Positions 1-9,077 of a stretch of DNA of 64,000 nucleotides are shown piece after piece. The notes beneath the pieces are model-generated. The model did not search any database. It worked only from the letters and a program-made list of their open reading frames with translations, and was not told the DNA's origin. The DNA lies in NCBI RefSeq assembly GCF_900302445.1, contig NZ_ONZF01000008.1:62001-126000 (forward strand), given 5' to 3'. Position 1 is the first letter of the stretch; every line of letters begins with the position of its first letter. Source of the DNA: Palleronia abyssalis. GTDB lineage: Bacteria; Pseudomonadota; Alphaproteobacteria; Rhodobacterales; Rhodobacteraceae. The position numbers were made by a program, and so were the translations under genes.

Positions 1-117
1 CTGGGCAAGCTTGTCCATCGTGGGCAGGACATGCTGATCCAGCGCCGTGTCGACATCGGCGATCCCCGGCGAGGCGACCGCGATTGCTGCGGCGGTAAGG
101 GCGGAACGGAGGGTCAT
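1..117 (-). CDS. Imelysin-family protein, N-terminus only (cut by window edge)
   Basis: Only the first 39 codons lie in the window. They read as a signal peptide (MTLRSALTAAAIAVASPGIA) followed by DVDTALDQHVLPTMDKLAQ. A secreted helical start with an H-V-L-P segment fits the imelysin/insulin-cleaving metallopeptidase-like family. The start codon overlaps the stop of the upstream DUF1111 gene as ATGA, so the two are translationally coupled. The flanking imelysin-DUF1111-imelysin order is a known iron-linked arrangement, and this gene would be the second imelysin copy. The family call rests mainly on context because the body of the protein is missing. Confidence 0.55.
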   Translation of the reverse strand, partial: MTLRSALTAAAIAVASPGIADVDTALDQHVLPTMDKLAQ

Positions 118-1655
118 AGCGACTCCAGAAAGGCAAGAATGGCGGCACGATCATCCGCAGAAAGCGACGCAAACCGATCCCGGGCCGCCTGCGCTTCGCC
201 TCCGTGCCACAAGATAGCTTCCGTCAGGGATCTGGCACGTCCGTCGTGCAGGAACTGCCGATGCCCGGATGTTTCCTCGGTCAAGCCAATCCCCCAAAGC
301 GGAGGGGTGCGCCATTCCGACCCCGTGGCCTGACCGGCCGGCAATCCGTCAGCCAGTCCGGGCCCCATGTCGTGAAGTAAAAAATCTGAATAGGGCCAGA
401 TAAGTTGGAAGCTGTGTTCGGGGCGGTCCTCGAGACGGTGAGTCACGAAGGTAGGGACATGGCAGGCCGTGCATCGGGCCGCGTGGAAGACCTGCTTGCC
501 ACGCAGGACCTCGGGATCGTCGACCCGGGCGCGACGGGGCACGCCGAGGCGGCCGGTATAGAACGTCACCAAGTCGAGGCTTTCGTCAGATACCTCAAAG
601 CCGCCTTGCTCGGGGTCCAGGCCGTGCGGCCCGGCACGACAGGCGACTTGCGCTTCCGTGCAATCGCCAGCGGGATCGCGGCGCAAGGGAGAGGCGATGC
701 CGATATCGGCGTTGAATGCATCGGCAGCCTGCTGGCGCAGCGTCGGTGTCGTGGCGCGCACTCCGAAGCGCCCCAGCATCGGACGTTCGTACTCCGGCGA
801 CCACACCACGTGGGCGCGTCCGGAAACCCCGTCGCCGTCCAGGTCGTCCGGGTCGGCATGGGACAGGATGTCGGCGGTGGGAATTGCCTCGATCAGGCCA
901 AGCCCGATCATTTGTGGCGCCACACGCGGGCTTATCCGTGTGCGCGGGTCCAGCGGACCGTATCCCAGATCATCCAGACTCCATTCGGGCCGGCGAAGCG
1001 ATACGCGTTCGTCGCCCGGAAGCGCAACCGCATCGGCATGCGCCCAGGTCACGCTGACCTTCCCTTCGGATGCCGTACCCGGAACCGAGTTGTCGGAAAA
1101 CTGGTGGCCATAGACGGGGTCGGGGTGCGCGCCCAGATACAGGTCAAGATCGTTCGCAGCGGTTGGATCGTCCCTGAGGGGGAGGCCGAGTCGCACAACC
1201 AGGGATCCTGCATCGTCACCGGGGCCCTGCGGGGCATGTCCCCGACCGTCCTTGATATGGCAATCCTGGCAGGACCGGGTGTTGAACATCGGGCCCAAAC
1301 CATCGGACGCGATGGTGGAAGATGGGGCCGTGACCCAAAGACGCTCGAACAAGCCGTTCCCGACCGCGAAGTCGCTCTGCTGCTCGAAGGTCAGGTCGTT
1401 CTGGGGCAGGCTGAACGCTTGACCGTCGTCGCGACGTCTCACGGTTCCCGCGCCACCCTGGTTAGCTTCGAAGGGCTGGGCTGTTCCGAAATCCGAGGGT
1501 GGGGCGGTGACTGCCTGAATTCTCGCCGCTTCCGCCCCACTTCGCGGCACGACAGCAAGATGGGGCTCTTTCAGGGAAAGTCGGTCCGCGGGGGACTGAG
1601 CCAGTGCAACCCCCGCGACGAGGGCGGTCGACAACATGATCGCGCCATAGTTCAA
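114..1655 (-). CDS. Di-haem c-type oxidoreductase, DUF1111 family
   Basis: A secreted protein of about 513 residues with two haem c motifs: SCQDCH in the N-terminal third and CTACH in the C-terminal third. It matches DUF1111 (annotated as thiol oxidoreductase or di-haem peroxidase-like). Such proteins accompany imelysins in iron-uptake clusters and probably act as periplasmic electron carriers or ferrous/ferric redox enzymes; the substrate is unknown. The start is a choice. A TTG at 1655 has GGAGG seven bases upstream and leads into a hydrophobic signal segment (MLSTALVAGVALAQ). The ATG at 1637 has no ribosome site. An ATG within the spacer is followed by a stop after two codons. The gene lies downstream of the imelysin gene in the same direction. 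Confidence 0.85.
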   Translation of the reverse strand: MNYGAIMLSTALVAGVALAQSPADRLSLKEPHLAVVPRSGAEAARIQAVTAPPSDFGTAQPFEANQGGAGTVRRRDDGQAFSLPQNDLTFEQQSDFAVGNGLFERLWVTAPSSTIASDGLGPMFNTRSCQDCHIKDGRGHAPQGPGDDAGSLVVRLGLPLRDDPTAANDLDLYLGAHPDPVYGHQFSDNSVPGTASEGKVSVTWAHADAVALPGDERVSLRRPEWSLDDLGYGPLDPRTRISPRVAPQMIGLGLIEAIPTADILSHADPDDLDGDGVSGRAHVVWSPEYERPMLGRFGVRATTPTLRQQAADAFNADIGIASPLRRDPAGDCTEAQVACRAGPHGLDPEQGGFEVSDESLDLVTFYTGRLGVPRRARVDDPEVLRGKQVFHAARCTACHVPTFVTHRLEDRPEHSFQLIWPYSDFLLHDMGPGLADGLPAGQATGSEWRTPPLWGIGLTEETSGHRQFLHDGRARSLTEAILWHGGEAQAARDRFASLSADDRAAILAFLESL

Positions 1656-1746
1656 GGCATGGCCTCCGGTTCGACGATTGCGCGGCGGAGATGTGGTCCG
1701 CCGCGCAACGTCGATGCTGTTTCCGTCGCTGCCAAGCAGCTGGACG

Positions 1747-3009
1747 TCATTCGAACACGGCATCCGGATTGTCGAGGCTGTCCGATCCCTCGAATGCGAT
1801 CTGATCGGCACCCAGCGCGACGACTGCCCGCTCGATTTCGCGGGTCTGTGCGACAAGCCCGTCGATCGCGGCCTGGATCAGTGCACCGCCCGCTTCGTTG
1901 CCGGGGTCGAGCATCATGTCGTAATGAAACCCGGATTCGGCCGCCAGTTTCATCTGCGTCATCTCGAGCATGGTCCGGTCCAAGGCGTCGGACAATGCGT
2001 CGGCGACGGACGGCGCTGCCTCGTTCAGCAGATCCTGCAGGGACGCCCCTTGCGTCACGGTGCCGTCCACGCCGACATACTCTCCGGCGAACACGTTCCG
2101 GATGCCCAGCGCATCGTAGAAATGGTCGTTATGAGTGTTATCGGCAAAACACGAATGCTCTTCCTCGGGGTCGTTCAGAAGAAGGCCAAGCTGCATCCGT
2201 TCGCCGGCCTGCTCCCCGTAGGACAGGCTGCCCATTCCGGTCAGAATCCGCGAGAGACCGTTTGGATCCTCGAGAACCGAGTTCCGTGCGTCGCCACCTT
2301 CGGCCCACGCATTGGCCATGAATTCCAGGTCGGACACCAGAAGGTCGGTTGCGGCTTTCAGGTATACGGCCCGCCTGTCGCAATTTCCGTTCGTACAGGC
2401 ATTGCCCGTGTCGTAATCGGTCCAAGGACGCTGTCCGGCGGTGGCGTCATAAGCCCCGATATCCTGACCCCAAAGCAGGAACTCGATCGCGTGATACCCT
2501 GTCGCGACGTTCGCCTCCGCGCCACCGGCCTCGTGCAAGGTCTCCTCGAGAAGGACAGGCGTGATTTCCGTCGCATCTACAGCCTCGCCAGAAATGTCGA
2601 AGCTGTCATTCGCAACGACGTTGAGGTTGGATGCCGGATTTTCGTCGTACCCCGCCATGGGGGCGGTGCCTTCGGCCACCACGTAGTCGATCAGCCCCTC
2701 GTCCAGCGGCCAGGCGTTCACCTTGCCTTCCCAATCGTCGACCATGGGGTTGCCGAAACGGAAGACTTCGGTCTGCTGATACGGCACCCGGGCCGCCAGC
2801 CATGCGTGCCGGGCCGCTTCCAGCCCCTCTGCCGAGGGGGCGGCCAGGAACTCTTGCACGGCGCCTTGCAGCGCGCCCGCCGTCTTCAGGCTGTCGCCGT
2901 AGCCCGCCGCTGCGATATCTGCGTAGGTTGCCAGAACGTCCTGTTCCTCGACCGCGAAAGCGGGCCCGGCAATCACGGCGCAAAGGGCGGTTGTGGTCAG
3001 TATTCTCAT
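1747..3009 (-). CDS. Imelysin-family periplasmic iron-uptake protein (IrpA-like)
   Basis: A protein of 420 residues with a clear signal peptide (MRILTTTALCAVIAGPAFA) and the imelysin GxHxxE motif (GYHAIEFLLWG) near the middle. Imelysins are two-domain helical periplasmic or outer-membrane proteins tied to iron acquisition. IrpA of cyanobacteria is the best-known relative, and peptidase activity is doubtful. The ATG at 3009 is preferred because it gives the signal peptide directly and has AGAGGA about nine bases upstream; an earlier in-frame ATG adds an acidic extension. It is the first gene of an operon running through DUF1111 to a second imelysin at the window edge. Confidence 0.88.
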   Translation of the reverse strand: MRILTTTALCAVIAGPAFAVEEQDVLATYADIAAAGYGDSLKTAGALQGAVQEFLAAPSAEGLEAARHAWLAARVPYQQTEVFRFGNPMVDDWEGKVNAWPLDEGLIDYVVAEGTAPMAGYDENPASNLNVVANDSFDISGEAVDATEITPVLLEETLHEAGGAEANVATGYHAIEFLLWGQDIGAYDATAGQRPWTDYDTGNACTNGNCDRRAVYLKAATDLLVSDLEFMANAWAEGGDARNSVLEDPNGLSRILTGMGSLSYGEQAGERMQLGLLLNDPEEEHSCFADNTHNDHFYDALGIRNVFAGEYVGVDGTVTQGASLQDLLNEAAPSVADALSDALDRTMLEMTQMKLAAESGFHYDMMLDPGNEAGGALIQAAIDGLVAQTREIERAVVALGADQIAFEGSDSLDNPDAVFE

Positions 3010-3124
3010 GGTTTCGTCATCCTCTTCAAGCAAACGCTTTGGTAAGCGCGGGGCTGAAGAATGACTGACTTAAACTATCGGAATAAGCAAGGGCCCGGGT
3101 GACCGACCCTTCCGCCTTTTGGTG

Positions 3125-5194
3125 TCAGCTTGCTTGCCGGAACTCCGTCTCTTTCGGGGTGGGGCTGCTCACCGCGGTCCCGCTGCGGAAGAAGGCCAGC
3201 TCTTCTCCAATACGCTCCACGAGCCCTTCCAGCGTTTCGACCGCGGCCGAGGTCTCCTCAGCCATGGCGGCGTTGCGCTGCGTCACTTGGTCGAGGCTGC
3301 TGACGGATTCGTTCATGCCCTTGATCTGGTTGGCCTGATCCTCGGAAGCCCCGGCGATCTGCTCGATCCGGTCGCGGATCGTTCGCACCTGCTCGTCGAT
3401 TGCCTGCAAAGCCGCACCGGTTTCCCGGACGAGCTCCACCCCTTGTTTGACACGGTCCCCGGACATGGTGATCAAGCCGGCAATCTCGCGGGCCGCTTCA
3501 GATGACCGCACGGCCAAAGCCCGGACTTCCGAGGCTACCACCGCAAATCCTCGTCCCGCGTCCCCAGCCCGCGCTGCTTCGACACCGGCGTTAAGGGCCA
3601 GCAGGTTGGTCTGGAAGGAGATGTCATCGATGGTCGAAGTGATAGACGAAATCCGCGTTGAAGATTCCGAAATAGCGTCCATCGCTGACATTGCGGACTG
3701 GACGACCTTCTCGGACCGACCCGTTATGTCGGCCGCGCCCGACGCCATTTTGCGCGCTTCCCGGGCATATTCTGCCGATTCGTGGACCGAGGAGGTAAGC
3801 TCATCCAGTGCGGCAGCGGTTTCTTCCAAGGTGGCGGCCTGTTTTTCAGTCCGGCGTGCAAGCTGGTTCGTTGCCGCCGTGATCGAGGCCGCTTCGGAGC
3901 GTGCATCGACCGTTTTTTCGGATACGTTTCCGAGCACGCCGCGCACTTGCGCCAAGGCTCCGTTGAAATTCCGGCGGATCGGGTCGAGCTCGCCCAGGTC
4001 GGTCGTAAGCTCGATATCCAGATCGCCCTTGGCGAAACGCTCCAGTCCGTCGCTCATTACCAGAGCGGTGGTATGGAACGTCGTTGCATCCACCGCGATC
4101 TTGATGATTTTCTCGATCTTGCCCGACGCATTCCTGATCGGATTGTAACTGCCACGGACGTGGACCCGGTTGCCGTCTTTCCCTAGTCGGGTGAAGTTTC
4201 CGTCCTTGACGACCCCGCTTGCAAGATCGGACCAGAATTCCGCGTAGGCCGAACTGGCGACCTCGCCGGGTTCGACAAGCATCTTGTGGTTTTGTCCGAT
4301 CAGTTCGGACCGGGTATATCCGAATGTCTGGCAGAACAAATCGTTGACAGAGACGATTTCCCCGGCCGGGGTGAACTCGATATAGGCCTGCACGTTCCGG
4401 ATCGCTTCGATCAAAGCTTTCGATTCCGCCTCGGAATTTTTCACCGCTGTTACGTCGAAGGCGTATTTCACCACCTTGAACGGACGATCGTCGCCATCCT
4501 TCAGCGTTTCGTACGTGGCCTCCAGCCACAGATCGTCGCCCCCTTTCGCCACCCGTCGGACCAGACCGCTTTCGGACGAGCCTTTCTCGAGACGGGCCCA
4601 GAACTGGGTGTATTCCGGGGACTTTTTCTCACTTTCCGGAACGAATATGCCATGAGGTTTGCCGATCAGTTCTTCTCGGGTGTACCCCAAGGTCGTGCAG
4701 AAGCGCTCGTTCGCGTCGGTCACGGTGCCGTCCAGGTCGAATTCGACGACCGCCATGGACCGATGGATAGCGTCAACCTGTCCGCGGTTATCGCGCCGCC
4801 GTATATGGTTTTCCGTGATATCGCGCGCAATCAGAAGGATCTCTTCCTGACCGCTTGCCTCGGACCCGATATGCGAGAAATGACCCGACAGCCAAAGTTC
4901 TTGCCCTTTGGCAGAGATAACCGGGAAGATCCGAGACGTATCTTCGCCATTGCTGAGCGAGGCATGAATCTGCTCGACCCAGGTCGCCCGCTTGTCCATC
5001 GGTCTGAGCATCGCTGCAAGGGGGTGGCCTACCACCTCGTCCGACCGGCGGCCCGTAATCTTCGAGAAGGCTGGATTGACGTGAATGACCTTTCCTGCGG
5101 CGTCGATCTTGACCAGGATATGGCTGCGCCCGATAGATTGCAGGATTTCCGGACAATCGTCCTTGGGAAGCTTCGGTGCGTTTCGTCTGAACAC
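3125..5194 (-). CDS. Soluble methyl-accepting chemotaxis protein with three PAS domains
   Basis: A protein of 689 residues without a signal peptide or membrane segment, so cytoplasmic. Three PAS domains follow one another at roughly 15-130, 135-255 and 258-375; each has the NxxF...GY/GR core and a C-terminal PAC-like segment. A short HAMP-like stretch near 375-425 leads into the MCP signalling hairpin. The hairpin tip (DDISFQTNLLALNAGVEAAR) sits near residue 525, and the conserved GRGFAVVASEVRAL follows. PAS domains of this type can hold haem or flavin and sense oxygen or redox state; no ligand can be assigned here. There is no CheR-binding pentapeptide at the C-terminus (it ends EFRQAS) and no che gene nearby, so this is an orphan receptor. 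Confidence 0.93.
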   Translation of the reverse strand: MFRRNAPKLPKDDCPEILQSIGRSHILVKIDAAGKVIHVNPAFSKITGRRSDEVVGHPLAAMLRPMDKRATWVEQIHASLSNGEDTSRIFPVISAKGQELWLSGHFSHIGSEASGQEEILLIARDITENHIRRRDNRGQVDAIHRSMAVVEFDLDGTVTDANERFCTTLGYTREELIGKPHGIFVPESEKKSPEYTQFWARLEKGSSESGLVRRVAKGGDDLWLEATYETLKDGDDRPFKVVKYAFDVTAVKNSEAESKALIEAIRNVQAYIEFTPAGEIVSVNDLFCQTFGYTRSELIGQNHKMLVEPGEVASSAYAEFWSDLASGVVKDGNFTRLGKDGNRVHVRGSYNPIRNASGKIEKIIKIAVDATTFHTTALVMSDGLERFAKGDLDIELTTDLGELDPIRRNFNGALAQVRGVLGNVSEKTVDARSEAASITAATNQLARRTEKQAATLEETAAALDELTSSVHESAEYAREARKMASGAADITGRSEKVVQSAMSAMDAISESSTRISSITSTIDDISFQTNLLALNAGVEAARAGDAGRGFAVVASEVRALAVRSSEAAREIAGLITMSGDRVKQGVELVRETGAALQAIDEQVRTIRDRIEQIAGASEDQANQIKGMNESVSSLDQVTQRNAAMAEETSAAVETLEGLVERIGEELAFFRSGTAVSSPTPKETEFRQAS

Positions 5195-5373
5195 GGCAGC
5201 GGACTCCTGATCTGCACGAATTTCGGCCCAGTCTTACCGGGAGGTGCTAAGGAAACTTTAAAAGTTCCAGGAAACCGCGATTTCGTGCATGTTTCAGGCC
5301 GAAACAATCACCGAGGTCACCGAACGGCCGGCGGTGGAACCAACTTGGACACCATGACAATGCACGAGGCTGC

Positions 5374-6126
5374 ATGAGCAACAGATTCCGCCCGGTCCTG
5401 GCGTTGATTGCAATGGCCGTGGCCGCAGCCTTCGGCCTTGCGATCTCGACCAAGGTGTTCGGCCTTCTGGTTGTCTGCTTTGGATTTGGACTTCTGCTTC
5501 CGCTGTTTTCCGCGGTTTCCGGGCTGCAGTTTCCCCGGCGTCTTGTAGGATGGGTCACGGCTTACTGTTTCGTGGCGTTCCTCATGGGAGAATTCGCGGA
5601 CGGGTACGAGGCTGTGCCGATCCTGGACATCTTGCTTCACGTGGTCAGCGGATCGGCACTGTCCGCGGTGGGGTTCGGGATCGTGATGTTGATCACCGCG
5701 GGCGGAGCGCCGCGCACCCAGGTGTGGATCCTGTCCATCCTGGCCTTCGGATTCTCGATGATGGTCGGGGCGATGTGGGAGATCCTGGAGTTCAGCCTGG
5801 ACCAGCTTTTCGGCCTCAACACCCAGGCTGAGGGTAATATGGACACGATGACAGACATTATCGCCAATCTCGCTGGGGCGGTCTATGGGGTGATCGCGTG
5901 CCACGTGTCCGTCGTCTCAGGGCGTCGAATTGCACCGGGGGGATTGCTGCTGGACTTCGTGGCGCGGAATCCGATCATCTATGGCGCCTGGACGGGGCGC
6001 TTAAGGCGTGCGCAGGACGTGACCGGCGGCCCGGAGGCCGGATTGGACCGCGCCTTCGAGGGTGGCTGGAAGTCCGGTTCTGACGAAGTCGCCGGCGAGG
6101 AAGAGGTTCGGCCAGGCGGTGCGTGA
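5374..6126 (+). CDS. YjdF-like (DUF2238) multi-spanning membrane protein
   Basis: A protein of 250 residues with about five or six hydrophobic segments in the first 200. It carries the family's polar motifs: an acidic FADGYE segment, WEILEFSLDQ, and an NMDTMTDIIANLAGA stretch (D-x3-D then N-x2-GA). The function of this family is unknown. The reading frame runs on for about 42 polar residues past the usual end of the family (after NPIIYGAWTGRLRR), and this tail is antisense to the C-terminus of hpnE. The ATG used has GAGG four bases upstream. It stands alone, convergent with the hpn genes, and shares no obvious role with them. Confidence 0.72.
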   Translation: MSNRFRPVLALIAMAVAAAFGLAISTKVFGLLVVCFGFGLLLPLFSAVSGLQFPRRLVGWVTAYCFVAFLMGEFADGYEAVPILDILLHVVSGSALSAVGFGIVMLITAGGAPRTQVWILSILAFGFSMMVGAMWEILEFSLDQLFGLNTQAEGNMDTMTDIIANLAGAVYGVIACHVSVVSGRRIAPGGLLLDFVARNPIIYGAWTGRLRRAQDVTGGPEAGLDRAFEGGWKSGSDEVAGEEEVRPGGA

Positions 6127-7251
6127 GGGCGGGCGCAGTGCCGCGCCGGCTGGCGATTGGTCGAAGGTCGCGGCCTTCTCACGCAGCAGTCGCGAGGCAG
6201 GCATCGCGGGTGGAACCGTGCCGCCGTAGGACGCGATGGCCCGCGCGACATCCGCCCAGAGAAGCGACAGCGCCTCATAGCGCGGTAGGGAAGACAGGGA
6301 CGAGGCTTCTTCCGCCGAAACCGTCACGGACACCACGTCCCCGCGTCGGAACAGCCAATGCGTCGCGCCGCCGACGACCCCGAGCAAGGGGGGCAGGCCA
6401 TTGTCCGGACACAGGAAATGGGCGTTCAGAATGGTGCGACCGGGCGGTGGAAACTGAAGATGCGGCAGAAGGGACGCGGCCTGTCGCACCGGAACGGCCA
6501 GGATCGCCACATCGCCTTCGCCAATATCGATCCGATCCTGCGTGGTCTTGATGACTTCAAGACGCGAGCGGCCGGACAGCGTCGAAACAGGTTCCCGATA
6601 CCGTGGAACGATGCCGCGTCGACCCAGAAGCCGAAGCGCGGGGTCGATCAATGCGGGGCCAAGGCCGTCCGGCGCGAACACGGGCTGAGCTGAACGGCTG
6701 CCGCGGGCAAAGCTGCGCATGATCGCTGCGCGCAACAGGGCGGCACTGCCGGTTTCCGGCGGTTCGTTCAGGATGGCGCGGCACATCGGGTCCCAGAACA
6801 GGTCCCGCAGCGTGTCAGATCGCGAGACTTCCGCGACCGTCCGACGGGGACCGGACGTGATGAGCCGGGCCATATCGGCCGCCAATGCGCCGAGGGCCAC
6901 GCCGGGCGGGCGCGCCCGCGCGGACAATGCACCGAACGGTCCCGGCGGCAGTTCGACCCTCCAGCGGCGGTCGGCGGCAAGGTCGATGAAGGGGAAGTCC
7001 GCTTGCCCCATGGTCAACGCCCAGTCCCCTCCGATCCGGCGCGCCCAGTCCAGAACGGCGGTATTGCACGACAGGACCAGGTGGTTGCCGTTGTCGATCG
7101 TTCGGCCAAGCCGTTCGTCGCGATAGGATCGACACCGGCCGCCCGCTTTTGGGGTTGCCTCGATCAAGACGACCTCGCGGCCTTCCGCGCTCAGCCTTTC
7201 GGCCGCGACCAGTCCGGCCAGCCCGGCCCCCAGAACGAAGACGCGCCCCAT
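6001..7251 (-). CDS. hpnE: Hydroxysqualene dehydroxylase HpnE
   Basis: A FAD-dependent amine-oxidase-fold enzyme of 416 residues that reduces hydroxysqualene to squalene, the last of the three HpnCDE steps. The N-terminal dinucleotide site GAGLAGLVAA is followed by the acidic FAD-ribose position and the GGRCRSY motif. The C-terminal FAD motif is FLAGDFVRTGLPATLEGAVQSG. The start at 7251 overlaps the hpnD stop by one base (TGATG). A longer frame upstream adds only a non-conserved extension. Third gene of the hpnC-hpnD-hpnE operon. Its last 125 bases overlap the convergent YjdF-like gene. Confidence 0.93.
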   Translation of the reverse strand: MGRVFVLGAGLAGLVAAERLSAEGREVVLIEATPKAGGRCRSYRDERLGRTIDNGNHLVLSCNTAVLDWARRIGGDWALTMGQADFPFIDLAADRRWRVELPPGPFGALSARARPPGVALGALAADMARLITSGPRRTVAEVSRSDTLRDLFWDPMCRAILNEPPETGSAALLRAAIMRSFARGSRSAQPVFAPDGLGPALIDPALRLLGRRGIVPRYREPVSTLSGRSRLEVIKTTQDRIDIGEGDVAILAVPVRQAASLLPHLQFPPPGRTILNAHFLCPDNGLPPLLGVVGGATHWLFRRGDVVSVTVSAEEASSLSSLPRYEALSLLWADVARAIASYGGTVPPAMPASRLLREKAATFDQSPAGAALRPPSRTAWPNLFLAGDFVRTGLPATLEGAVQSGLRAAGHVLRTP

Positions 7252-8117
7252 CAGAATGTCCGGGCGATGGTCGACAGGCCGTCCCGGGCCTTCCCCCACC
7301 CGGAACGTCGCGGTGGGGGGCGGGTCCAGTCGTCCGACCAGCGTAGCAGGAGGCGCTCGTACGGACCCAGCATCATCAGCGCGGGAACCAGCGGCAATCG
7401 CCGGTGGGCGCCGATCCGGGCCTTCGCGGCATCGAAGGCCGTACGGGCATCGCGGCCCAGCGCTTCGCGGGCGGCCGGCAGGTTCGGATGTGATGCCGCG
7501 CCGTGCGGATCGTGGGGCATGCCAGCGGTATCGAGGATATGCGCCGGGATATAAAGGCGCCCCATGCGGGCATCCGTTTCCACATCGCGCAGAATGTTAA
7601 CCAGTTGAAGACCCGTGGCTAGGTTCAGGGCGAAATCCTTGGACGGCGGGCCGCACCACGCGCCGAAGCATTTCATGGACAAGATGCCGACTGCCCCGGC
7701 AACCCGGCGAATGTAGGCCTCCAGGCGGTCGGACCTGGGCGCGATGATCGCCGCCGCGTCCATGCGCATTCCCTCGAGGATCAGGTGGAATTCGCCTTCG
7801 GGCAAATCGATATGTTCCCGCGCCCGCGCAATCTCGGCGCCGATGGCGGTTTCGGGCCGGCCTGCGGAAGTGCGATTGATCTCTTCCTCCCAGCGGTCCA
7901 GCAGCCGGGCCCGGTCCGCAGGGGAGTCTGCGCCCGGGGCGTCCCCGTCGGCGATGTCGTCGACCGCGCGACACAAGGCGTAGACAGCATAGATCGCGCG
8001 TCTGCGCCGCTCAGGCAGGATACGCATTCCGGCTGTAAAACTCGACTTGGACCGGGATACGATCTGCCGCGTCACGGCCGCATCCGCGTCCTCTGTGCTG
8101 GCGGCGGCAAAATTCAT
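7251..8117 (-). CDS. hpnD: Presqualene diphosphate synthase HpnD
   Basis: A trans-isoprenyl synthase-family enzyme of 288 residues that joins two farnesyl diphosphates into presqualene diphosphate. The two aspartate-rich motifs are visible: VDDIADGD near residue 60 and NILRDVETDA in the second half, followed by GRLYIP. The ATG at 8117 is chosen because it overlaps the hpnC stop as ATGA, and because the family's SRSKSSFTAGMRILP segment begins about 20 residues later. Further upstream the frame is antisense-derived sequence lacking conservation. Middle gene of the hpnCDE operon. Confidence 0.94.
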   Translation of the reverse strand: MNFAAASTEDADAAVTRQIVSRSKSSFTAGMRILPERRRRAIYAVYALCRAVDDIADGDAPGADSPADRARLLDRWEEEINRTSAGRPETAIGAEIARAREHIDLPEGEFHLILEGMRMDAAAIIAPRSDRLEAYIRRVAGAVGILSMKCFGAWCGPPSKDFALNLATGLQLVNILRDVETDARMGRLYIPAHILDTAGMPHDPHGAASHPNLPAAREALGRDARTAFDAAKARIGAHRRLPLVPALMMLGPYERLLLRWSDDWTRPPPRRSGWGKARDGLSTIARTF

Positions 8118-9007
8118 CGGGCCGACCACAGCCCGACGATCCCGGCCCTGAGGAAGTCCGGTCTTTGCAGCGCCACGCGCCGCGCCAAGGGATCGGCGCC
8201 GTGCAAGCGCGCCCGCAGCCTTCGCGCCAGAAACAGGGTCGCGCCCGCCTGGGCCCGCAAACCGCGCGCCGAGATCAGGCGGGGCAGGGGGGCGGCACGG
8301 TCCAGAAGGGCGTCGCAGGACTGTAAAGTCCGTTCGAGGACTCTTTGCAGCGGGGGCGGCATCCGTGATCGGCTTAGGTTGTGATCGTCCGCCCCTTCCT
8401 CCTGCATCCAGTCGCCCGGCAGGTATCGCCGGCCAAGGTTCTGCCAATCCGACGAAATGTCCTGGCAGTGGTTCAGGACCTGCAGCACGGCGCAAAGCGC
8501 ATCCGACGGCGGGTAGGTGCGCGAGTCTTCCCCGTGAATGGCAAGCAGGAACCGCCCCACCGGTGCGGCCGAGTGGTCGCAATACGACATGAGGTCGGCC
8601 CAGTCCGCGCAACGCGTCCCGTCCACGTCGCGGCGAAAGGCGACCAGCAGCTGCCGCGCGGCGTCCAGCGCCATTTTGTCGCAATCGGCGCGTCCTTCAC
8701 CAAGCGCGCGGAACAGGTCCATCCCCACACCGGGGCCGTCGCGGCCAACCAAAGCCTCTTCCAACCGGTCGAGCTGGGCCAGCTGTTCTGCCCTTTGCGC
8801 ACGCGGGGTGTCGGCGATGTCATCGGCATATCTGGCATACCGATAGAAGGCGATCACACGCTTTCTGTGCCGGGCCGGTAGCAATCTGGAGGCGACGGGA
8901 AAGTTCTCGGCCCCAGCGGCGCTGTCGAGCTCGGCGATACGCTGCGCACGGTGCACCCTGTTGTCGATCTCGGCCTCCCGTGTTTCCGTAAGCGTCATGC
9001 GCGACAA
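8114..9007 (-). CDS. hpnC: Hydroxysqualene synthase HpnC
   Basis: A squalene/phytoene-synthase-fold enzyme of 297 residues that converts presqualene diphosphate to hydroxysqualene. It shows the DDIAD motif (YARYADDIADTP) and the second motif NHCQDISSDW, followed by GRRYLP. The gene probably starts at TTG 9007, five bases after an AGGAGG site. The ATG three codons later would be 14 bases from that site, rather too far. First gene of the operon; it diverges from the DUF2141/crt operon across a 70-base control region. No squalene-hopene cyclase follows in the operon, so the squalene is probably not committed to hopanoids here. Confidence 0.93.
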   Translation of the reverse strand: MSRMTLTETREAEIDNRVHRAQRIAELDSAAGAENFPVASRLLPARHRKRVIAFYRYARYADDIADTPRAQRAEQLAQLDRLEEALVGRDGPGVGMDLFRALGEGRADCDKMALDAARQLLVAFRRDVDGTRCADWADLMSYCDHSAAPVGRFLLAIHGEDSRTYPPSDALCAVLQVLNHCQDISSDWQNLGRRYLPGDWMQEEGADDHNLSRSRMPPPLQRVLERTLQSCDALLDRAAPLPRLISARGLRAQAGATLFLARRLRARLHGADPLARRVALQRPDFLRAGIVGLWSAR

Positions 9008-9077
9008 CTCTTCCTCCTCAACGTGACAGTCGCATGAATGGACCTAAACTCCGCTTTGATCCAGAGAAGGTCTTCGA

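Noticed and set aside
405-2321. Long plus-strand frame antisense to DUF1111 and imelysin
   Set aside because: It has no recognisable domain and mirrors conserved genes with signal peptides and haem motifs on the other strand; GC-rich codon use produces such shadows.
6001-9007. Reading hpnCDE as a hopanoid operon
   Set aside because: No squalene-hopene cyclase or later hpn genes follow, and the divergent operon consists of carotenoid-type enzymes. Hopanoid use is still possible if shc lies elsewhere.
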